From positions 1-64,000 of the forward strand of contig NXFV01000912.1 in NCBI GenBank assembly GCA_002803225.1: a stretch of 64,000 nucleotides of DNA. The letters run 5' to 3'. Position numbers and translations under genes: made by a program. This DNA comes from Gamarada debralockiae. Its lineage: Eukaryota; Ascomycota; Leotiomycetes; Helotiales; Hyphodiscaceae. The notes under the pieces are model-generated. The model was not told where the DNA came from and searched no databases. It saw only the letters and a program-made list of their open reading frames with translations. This document shows, in pieces, positions 57,103 to 64,000 of the stretch. The stretch's first letter is position 1, and every line of letters begins with the position of its first letter.

Positions 57103-58880
57103 ATGCATTTGTTTGCAGACTTTTCGCGACGGCAGCCTCAAGGCTCACCACCGAATGCCAGCCCGAGCGATAGCAGCAACACCACGCCAACGAGTACGCA
57201 GAGTCTGAGTTTGGGCCCTCTAAATCCGACCTCGACCCCTACGAGTACGCAGCCGGCTATTGCAAGTAGTATACCTGCATCTTCGATTTCGCATGGCAGC
57301 AACTCTACTGTGGTAATTGTATGTCATCCCAGCATTCAGCATCTGCAGCCTCAATCTCCCAAGACAAAGAAATGCATACTGATAAATGAGTACAGCCCAT
57401 CGTAGCAGTTCTAGTCGGCGTCATTGCTCTCCTCATCTTCTTCTTCGCTCTCCGCAGCCTCCGCAGCAAACACAAGAACCCCAAATACATCCCAACCTCC
57501 TTCCTCAAGAAACGCTGGGAGCAATGGGAGCCTACGAAACGACACCACCGATTACCCGATACCAACGACCATCTCGAACCCATATCTCGAGTCACCGGTC
57601 TGCGGCCTGCAGGTCGATCAAGTCAGCCTCCCTCCTCCTTCGATGCGGCTATAAGAAATGCAGTCGAGACGGCGAATAATACTGCGGCATCGGGAGCGGC
57701 GGGTGTGGATCGGAATACCAGCGTAAGATCCGTGATGACGTTACCGGCATACAATCCGCATGCGATGCAGAATGAACAGGTGTTAGGGAGAGAAGGGGAG
57801 AGAGGCGGCATTGATGTCGTGATTGAGTTTCCGGAGGGAGCGGATGAGGAAGAGGCGAGAAGAGAGGAGGAGATGGAGGCGTTATACCAAGTCAGACTTG
57901 CGAGGAGGCGCGAGAACGAGGAACGTGAGGAGAGGAGAAGATTAAGGAGAGAGGCCAGGGAACGAGGAGACCTCGTTGCGCTGAGAGAGCTTCAGGCGAG
58001 GGCAAGGGCATCGAGTAGTGCAAGTGCGGGGCGGACCGTGGAGGAGTTGAGAGCAGAGCATGATAGGATCAAGAAGGAGCGACAACGAGCAGTCTCCTCG
58101 GTTTCATACGCAGATTTGGGAATTGCGAGACACGACGGGACGAGATTACGAGCGAATAGCGTGGAGAGTGAAAGAGAAGGATTACTTGGAGACGCAGCCA
58201 GCATTGCGGCAAGCAATCATTACCACCGAAGAGATCGATCTACAAGCTCAGTTTTGAGCATCGATACGATGAACTCCGATCTACCATCACCCGGCCTGAC
58301 ACGATCACGAGCAAATTCAAGAGGAGAGAGTTCTTTACGACGAGTCAGCACCAGCCATACACAAAATGAGGATACTTCAGGCAGCAATGAAGGCAGAGCA
58401 GGAAGCAGCCCGGAGATTATAGAACACGAGGATATACCACCACACAGCCCACCGGGATATGAGAATATATCGTTAGATACGCCGACAGAGGAACATCGGA
58501 TACTAGAACCGCCGCCCGATTATTCCAGTCCTGTCGTAGGACGTGGAGAAGGACATGCGACATTCGACTCGCCAGCTACCGTTTCACCTCAAGACACAAG
58601 GTCCTCTCCAGAATTGGCAGAAGGGAGGAGAACCAGCGCCACGCATATCGGCCACCTGATATCAGACCGCCGATCAAGTAGCTCAAGTAGCATCTCCACC
58701 TCCCGCCCCGCTGCGACTCCTGACTCAAGACGCTCCTCCCGAGGTGTAGGAGGAATTCCGCAACTTCCCAGTCTGAGACTGGCAGCCTTGCCATCCATAC
58801 ACGTCGATTCGCCCAGTCCAACAGTTCAACGTATCGATGAGGATCTGGAACAAGGGCAGGAACATCATCCTGAAGAATAA
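57103..58880 (+). CDS. Single-pass membrane protein with charged cytosolic tail, 566 aa
   Basis: Two exons, 57103-57318 and 57396-58880, give 566 residues. The N-terminal 70 residues are Ser/Thr/Pro/Asn-rich and likely extracellular and glycosylated. Next is one helix (PIVAVLVGVIALLIFFFALR) and a basic membrane-flanking stretch. The tail is long, with an Arg/Glu-rich coiled coil (EEEMEALYQVRLARRRENEE and beyond) and a Ser-rich region including PPDYSSP and PPHSPPGY motifs. This layout resembles fungal wall-stress sensor-like or 'Mid2/Wsc-like' proteins, but the family was not recognised and no cysteine-rich sensor domain is visible. It is more likely a signalling or scaffold protein. Confidence 0.7.
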
Positions 58881-59604
58881 GAGCCACTTGGACGAATGCT
58901 GGGAAGGTTGGATATGAATAATGATTTTGGGAGATTATATATGAGGTGAAAGTATGTAATGTTGTCTTTTATACCCTTTTTTAACTATATGAGCAAGGCG
59001 CTTTGGTTAGGTACTTTGAGCGGCCGATTTTTTTGTATGTAAATATGGTATATTTGGATACGCATAAAATAGTGGAGTTTATGATCACATCCCGAATGGA
59101 GTTTTGTCTATCAATGTATCAGTGGAAACTGTTTGCCTTGGCCTATTCATTGAAGCAAAGTTGCTCCCTCGTCACAATTCTTTCTGGCGCCAGTCGTATG
59201 ATAGGTGCTGGTCTTTGATTCGGACTTCAGAGTACGTCTTACGAGTGTAGGAGTGTTCAAGCGACATGGTGATTTGGTGACAATTCGAAGTAGTCTAAGA
59301 ATAGTTTCATTGAGGGTCTGTTTGCTTGCGTCCTTGGCTATTTTACAGACTGGGCCAGCAACCTATACAGTCTTTCTATCTGTTCCCCCAAACCCTCTTC
59401 CTTTCTCACATAATAGTCACGAAAAGCTATTTGCTTGGCCCGTCCATCTAAGCAAAGTTGCTTTCAAGTTTGTCCTTCAAGAAAGACCTTCAACATCCGT
59501 CAGTGGCAGAAACGAATTTTTTTTTTTCTTCAATCGCCTCTGCTCTAAGCTAGTATTTATATCCACCGTCCCTCCCGAGAACCCCTATCTCTCAAGTCAG
59601 CAAA
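58881..59604. other. Intergenic, no gene seen
   Basis: A C-run followed by GGTGGGG lies at 59614-59632, just before the relic ORF. Confidence 0.4.
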
Positions 59605-59877
59605 TTGAATTTCCCCCCACCCCCCGGTGGGGACAGACTTCTAGTAAATGATACTGTGTTTCCTTGGGGCAAAATGGCGACTTTAGTCAAGGAGTTGAAC
59701 CAGGGCCGCGATGTGACTGAAGATGAACTTTCCGAATGGAAGTATTTGATGGACCTGCACCCACAATCCGAAAGCAACAAGCCTGAGATGACTACAATAT
59801 CATCACACAAATCAGAAATAAAGCACGAAGACTGCTCAAAGACGCTCTTATATGGTGAATGGTTATTCACTGGGTAA
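59605..59877 (+). pseudogene. Relic ORF related to 63136-63570
   Basis: The frame from a TTG at 59605 has an internal Met but no natural start. It reads VFPWGKMATLVKELNQGRDV, then TEDELSEWKYLMDLH. This aligns with the relic at 63136-63570 (AFPRLEVTTAVNTLHHAQDI, DEDELWEWECLTELH): 16 of 37 positions look identical. Both lie either side of the GH1 gene. They are probably remains of one small gene family with the motif DEL-x-EW. Its function is unknown. Confidence 0.4.
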
Positions 59878-60468
59878 AGTGGGTGTTTGAGATTGCCGGT
59901 ATGTTGTTTTCTATCTGGTCAAGATCTGGCGACTTAACTGATAAGCTGAGGGGGTTATGCTAACTGGGGTATAGAGGTCATCCAGAGCTTTGAGGACGCG
60001 GGAAAAAGCATCTGAGGTTGCGACATCAAGATCGAGCTATTTTCGTTCAGCCTATGCCTGAAGGTAGGTTCAAACACTAAAGTGAGTGAGCGTGTGTGCT
60101 TTGGGGGGACCATATTATAACCTGGGAGTATGGAAGGGCTGAAATCGACGACTTTCAATGAAAAAAATAATTCTTAGATATCTTGAAAGCTTCAAGTGAA
60201 CTTTGTTTCGTGGAGTTCCTTTTCTTGGAATGGATTGCACGGATAGTCAGTGAGCGTTGTTCAAAAGCATCGGGGAATATCATAAGAAGCGCATGAATCT
60301 CGACACTACTCTAAATCTTTCAATTTCAACACATGTCACAAGTCTCAGGCTTGCATTCTTTCTCATGAAGAGTGTTCATTAGCTGCTGCCTCTGCTTCCA
60401 ACTCGAGTCTTTACGAGTGCATAGATTCGCTTTCCAAGTCTCCCAAAACAAGGAAGCACTCGAGCATC
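59878..60468. other. Intergenic, 3' region of the GH1 gene
   Basis: No gene was seen. A 67-codon reverse frame at 60158-59955 is unsupported. Confidence 0.4.
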
Positions 60469-62274
60469 CTACATACCTGAGATATGATTATGGAAAAGGT
60501 CTACATAGTCAAAGAAACTTCGCTTGTAGTGCCTCGTGAATGCTCCATCAGTCCGATTGACAGTTTGCATACCATACTGATTTGCGAAACTGCCGAACTC
60601 GTTATTGTCAACGAAACTCCATGCTAAAGCTCCAATGACTTTGATATCATCCTCATGAATCGCCTTCAATGTTTCATGCAGGAAGTCCTGATAGTACAAA
60701 GTGCGTTCCAAATCATAACGCTGGGCATCCAGTGACTTCTGGCTGTCGGCGAAAGGATTAAAGCCAAACTCAGTCACCATGATACCTCCAGCAGGTTTGA
60801 AGGTATTCCAAACATATCCAAATTGTTGACGCACATACTGCGGAGCAATATACGCGTACGCATTTGAAGCTTGGCCCATGAGCCATCCATTGGCTTGCAC
60901 ATTGCTCAGAGTCGCGCAATATGGCCACAACGGATTCGAAGAATTGGAAACACAAAGGTCGTACTCTGGAGCTGGAGAAGCAAATTGCGCCACATATGGA
61001 TCGAATGCCCAAAAGTCGATTCTGCCATGGATTGAGGCAATCTGATCGTCGGTCAAGGCTGTCAAGTTGACGTCGGGAGTCGCGAGAACGTCCGACGGAT
61101 ATTGTTGACCAAGAAACAGGGGATTTGCCATAATGCCGAGGATGAAGTCCTGATATCTGAGTGCAGCATCGACGTCGGCTTCGTTGGCGGGATTCAAGGG
61201 TACTGCAAGATTGTTCGCGAATTTCGTCGTAATTCTTCCCGTTCCACCAAGCTCTTTCTTGTACCAGTCGTAGACGGCAGAATGTGCCAGGAGAATGTGT
61301 GTCAGGGCGTTGTAAGTTTTGAAGGCAAAGCCGAGGCCAATGTTTGGCTCATTGAAAGTGACCCAGATTGGCACTCTGTCAGAGTACCGGGTCATGACTT
61401 GCTTTGCGTAGTATAGAAAGTGGTCGACCAAGGATTCGTTGTCGAAGTCGACACTGGTAGGCGGATCTAAATGATTTAGGGTCACGATTGGCGTGACCCC
61501 GTACTCAAGGCAGGTATTGATCAAATCATCATAGTGCTCTAGAGCTTGAGTATTGATTGGGCTGTCAGCAACACCGAAAGGGACGATACGGCTCCAGGCA
61601 ATTGAGAAAGAGTAGTACGGAATCCCAATTGCTGCCAAACGTGCTATGTCTTGCTTATACAAGAAATAATTCATGTCTGCCACATTGGAGTCGTTCACTG
61701 CCGACTCATTAGGCAACGCACCCAAGACGTCCAAGATGGAGGGTCCACGCCCTTCGACTTGGAGGCCACCCTCGATCTGCCAAGCACTTCCAGCCACCCC
61801 AAAGATGAAGTCCGTAGGAAGCTTCAAACATGGCTCTTCTTGAGGTTTATTGTATAGAACTGGTGGAAATACTAACTCGCTCGTGGGTACTGGAGTCGGA
61901 GATACCGTTGTGGTAAATGGAGGACCATCCGAATAGGAGAGATTTGCCCATAGAGCAGCATAGGCACTTCTGCCATACCGTCCGTCGGATTCTGACGTCG
62001 CGCTGCGATTCAACGAGTATGTTGTGTATGTAACACCGGTGGGGAGTAGCGTTGAAACTTGGCTGAAGGGTGGTCCAAAGGAACTTGTTACAGAAACGGG
62101 CGTTGGAAGTGGAGTGGCAAACCGATTCGAACTTTGTTGGGTGTATTCAAAGGTGCTGTAGGCGAAAACTGAAGGTACGGTGCAGTTTGACGTTAGGGGA
62201 ACGCTCGTACTCCTGACAGCACCGAATTCAACAAAAAGGGAAATTCCAAACACCAAGCTCACTATGGAAAACAT
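60469..62274 (-). CDS. Glycoside hydrolase family 1 beta-glucosidase-like protein, 601 aa
   Basis: A single exon encodes 601 residues with a signal peptide (IVSLVFGISLFVEFGAV). A 130-residue Ser/Thr/Pro-rich N-terminal extension, uncommon in GH1 enzymes, comes before LPTDFIFGVAGSAWQIEGG (about 152-170), the start of the (beta/alpha)8 barrel. The acid/base Glu is in TFNEP (Glu309) and the nucleophile Glu in VTEFGF (Glu502), where most relatives have TENG. Usual barrel features include SFSIAWSRI and LAWSFVDNNEF. Two departures from the family: HLDPP replaces the usual HWDLP, and TEFG replaces TENG. Both may affect specificity. It probably acts outside the cell on beta-glucosides. Confidence 0.88.
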   Translation of the reverse strand: MFSIVSLVFGISLFVEFGAVRSTSVPLTSNCTVPSVFAYSTFEYTQQSSNRFATPLPTPVSVTSSFGPPFSQVSTLLPTGVTYTTYSLNRSATSESDGRYGRSAYAALWANLSYSDGPPFTTTVSPTPVPTSELVFPPVLYNKPQEEPCLKLPTDFIFGVAGSAWQIEGGLQVEGRGPSILDVLGALPNESAVNDSNVADMNYFLYKQDIARLAAIGIPYYSFSIAWSRIVPFGVADSPINTQALEHYDDLINTCLEYGVTPIVTLNHLDPPTSVDFDNESLVDHFLYYAKQVMTRYSDRVPIWVTFNEPNIGLGFAFKTYNALTHILLAHSAVYDWYKKELGGTGRITTKFANNLAVPLNPANEADVDAALRYQDFILGIMANPLFLGQQYPSDVLATPDVNLTALTDDQIASIHGRIDFWAFDPYVAQFASPAPEYDLCVSNSSNPLWPYCATLSNVQANGWLMGQASNAYAYIAPQYVRQQFGYVWNTFKPAGGIMVTEFGFNPFADSQKSLDAQRYDLERTLYYQDFLHETLKAIHEDDIKVIGALAWSFVDNNEFGSFANQYGMQTVNRTDGAFTRHYKRSFFDYVDLFHNHISGM

Positions 62275-63135
62275 ACTGAAAGCTTTGGGATCCCAAAGAC
62301 AGATGCAGAGTGAAGATTCGAGAACCTTTTTGTTGGCAGGGCTGCCAGTGTTTCTTTTAACCTAGTTCTCTTCATTAGTCCATTGAAACACAATAATGCC
62401 GTCACGATAATCCGTAAAGGTCCACAACCTCCGAATCGGACCGAGAACGAGACTGCGGGGAGGCTAGAGGGAAAGTGGGGGCGGGGAAGACCAACACCAA
62501 GACTTCCTATTGAATCGGTCCGATATAAAGGAATAATTCAATGACTTTTAGATGAATTTTCTGAGACTTGCTTGTATAGACCCCGACTTAGTTGAGCTAT
62601 TACATACCTTTGCAAGGTTGTTTACCCGTGGACCCAACTCTAAGTCACCTCTCCTTTTGCTTCGCTTCTTCAGCTTCCTTACTTGGACTACTCGCCGCGT
62701 GAGAAAGCCGCTCACAAGTTCTCTGTGGGTGAGGGTTTTTTTCTCTTGGGACAACTACTTATACCATTTCACATTTTTATTTATAAAACTTTTCCAGGTT
62801 TTCTCTAACGCTGAATCTCGAAAAGTCCATGCAACGAGTGACCAGCAAGGAAATGGATAGAACCCGAGCTCAACCCCATGTCCAAACGCAGGCTCAAGAG
62901 CCATAACAGCGCCTCCCATTCTTGCTGATATCACTAGGCTTCTCTATGACTGGGGCCACAGAAACAATCCACGCCCCAGCCCAAGGCTCATTTACACCGA
63001 AGCCAAAAACCCCGTCCACTACGTCCATATTGACATCCACTTCTCCACTGAGGGACAGGGGTTGTCAGATGGAGAAAATGAGCTCGATTGAGGGTCTAAA
63101 GGGGCCCCGCAGGCCCATATATATAGACACGTTGA
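62275..63135. other. Intergenic, promoter of the GH1 gene
   Basis: No supported gene. A 79-codon forward frame at 62922-63161 ends close to the relic ORF and might be a chance frame or a decayed first exon. Confidence 0.35.
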
Positions 63136-63570
63136 GGGGTTGGCAGTACTCCACTTTTTAGGCTATTCGGCCCAACTGAAGGGGTCGTAGCCTCTAACAC
63201 GAGTTCAGAACACTCTGAACAACACTCACTCCGGGAGTCTCAAAACGTCTTTGCCGGGGTTGGAGAACTACCTGAATTGACCACCGAAGAATGCACGACG
63301 CATCTCCATCACCTGCTGTCAAGCTGTACGGCGTTCCCGCGGTTGGAAGTCACCACTGCAGTTAACACACTGCATCACGCTCAAGATATAGATGAGGATG
63401 AGCTTTGGGAGTGGGAGTGTTTGACGGAGCTCCATGCTCGACTCAGGAATAATCACCGTACCGCTCAGAGTGGCGAGCAACATGAGTCCGATTGTAGTGA
63501 TTGGATCAAGAGACTGAAGAGAATTCTAGGGAGGTTTAAACAATCTACTGACTTGGGGCCTGGCCGTTGA
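63136..63570 (+). pseudogene. ATG-less ORF paralogous to 59605-59877
   Basis: The frame is open for 144 codons to 63570 and contains no ATG at all, so its first exon is missing or decayed. It reads GPTEGVVASNTSSEHSEQHS, SLRESQNVFAGVGELPEL, CTAFPRLEVTTAVNTLH, DEDELWEWECLTELH and KRLKRILGRF. The middle aligns with 59605-59877. A functional protein would need an upstream exon, for which 62922-63161 offers only a weak candidate. Confidence 0.4.
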
Positions 63571-64000
63571 TTCGGTGTTTGAGATGGCTGAAATAGGTGG
63601 CAAGGAATTCCCTTGCTATGAAGAAATAAGTACTTGAGCGTGTCTCTCAGAACCAGAATCTTCTGCTAACGTGTCGTCTATGTAGAGAAGTCATGCAAGG
63701 TTTCGGTAAAGAAAAACTTAGGTTAAAAACTGACTGGGTCGAAATCTCCGTTGAGATTGACTTAGAGAAAAATGTGGAAAGTAGTGGAAGTTCGATTGGT
63801 GAGTGACGTCGAGCTCGGGTAGAAAGCTAGCTAACATATAATTGATTGGGAACACATTTGAAAAGAATTGATCGTTAAGCTTCAAAACTTACTGTATCGT
63901 TCCTGCAGCTAAGAGTTTATTCATGGAATGTGACTGAATATTGGAACCTCGTGCAAGGCTCATAATTTTGCTGCCTTGCCACTCGTAAAAACCCGACCTG
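63571..64000. other. Window edge, no gene seen
   Basis: Short frames only. No feature was recognised. Confidence 0.35.

Noticed and set aside
57305..57679. Overlapping forward and reverse frames near 57.4 kb
   Set aside because: They are out-of-frame readings across the intron and second exon of the single-pass membrane protein.

Overview
This window looks like chromosomal DNA of a filamentous ascomycete (Pezizomycotina). The reasons are short GT..AG introns of about 45-60 bases with CTAAC/CTGAC-like branch sites, and gene families typical of moulds: three Zn2Cys6 regulators, a CFEM/Pth11-type receptor, a 2EXR protein, a FluG-type amidohydrolase-glutamine synthetase fusion, a fungal CorA channel and a DUF7702 membrane protein. 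A leotiomycete/helotialean affiliation is plausible but cannot be proved from the sequence alone. Exon-intron models were built by hand from reading frame, splice consensus and family knowledge.

Layout. Positions 1-6.6 kb are a decayed zone. It holds the 5' end of a small secreted protein gene, dispersed repeats, a broken aspartic protease, a possible membrane-protein relic, a broken FAD monooxygenase and a C2H2 zinc-finger relic. Positions 7-30 kb hold intact genes: a conserved fungal protein of unknown function, a DUF7702 membrane protein, two related Zn2Cys6 regulators that converge on a HeLo-like/ankyrin protein and a small unknown membrane protein, an Ost-alpha/DUF300 membrane protein, a CorA-like Mg2+ transporter and an aldo/keto reductase. 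An inverted-repeat element lies at 19.1-19.4 kb. Positions 30-35.3 kb are a housekeeping block: a bZIP regulator, the ribosome-assembly GTPase Nog2 and the mitoribosomal protein Pet123/mS26, the last two sharing a 191-base divergent promoter.

Positions 35.4-38.6 kb are a second decayed zone, with an alpha/beta-hydrolase fragment, a 2-kb repeat island and a medium-chain reductase missing its N-terminus. Positions 39.5-48.7 kb are intact: an acidic conserved protein, a third Zn2Cys6 regulator, cytochrome-type D-lactate dehydrogenase and FluG. Positions 49-57 kb mix a frameshifted C2H2 gene, a duplicated promoter plus 5' gene end, an intact CFEM/Pth11 receptor and a 2EXR protein with RG repeats. 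Positions 57-64 kb hold a single-pass membrane protein and a GH1 beta-glucosidase flanked by two related gene relics.

No RNA gene, CRISPR array or complete biosynthetic cluster was recognised. The most interesting signals are the HeLo-like/ankyrin protein between paralogous regulators, the inverted-repeat element, the duplicated promoter at 51.6/54.2 kb, the inverted dispersed repeat shared by the two decayed zones, and the relic pair flanking the glucosidase.
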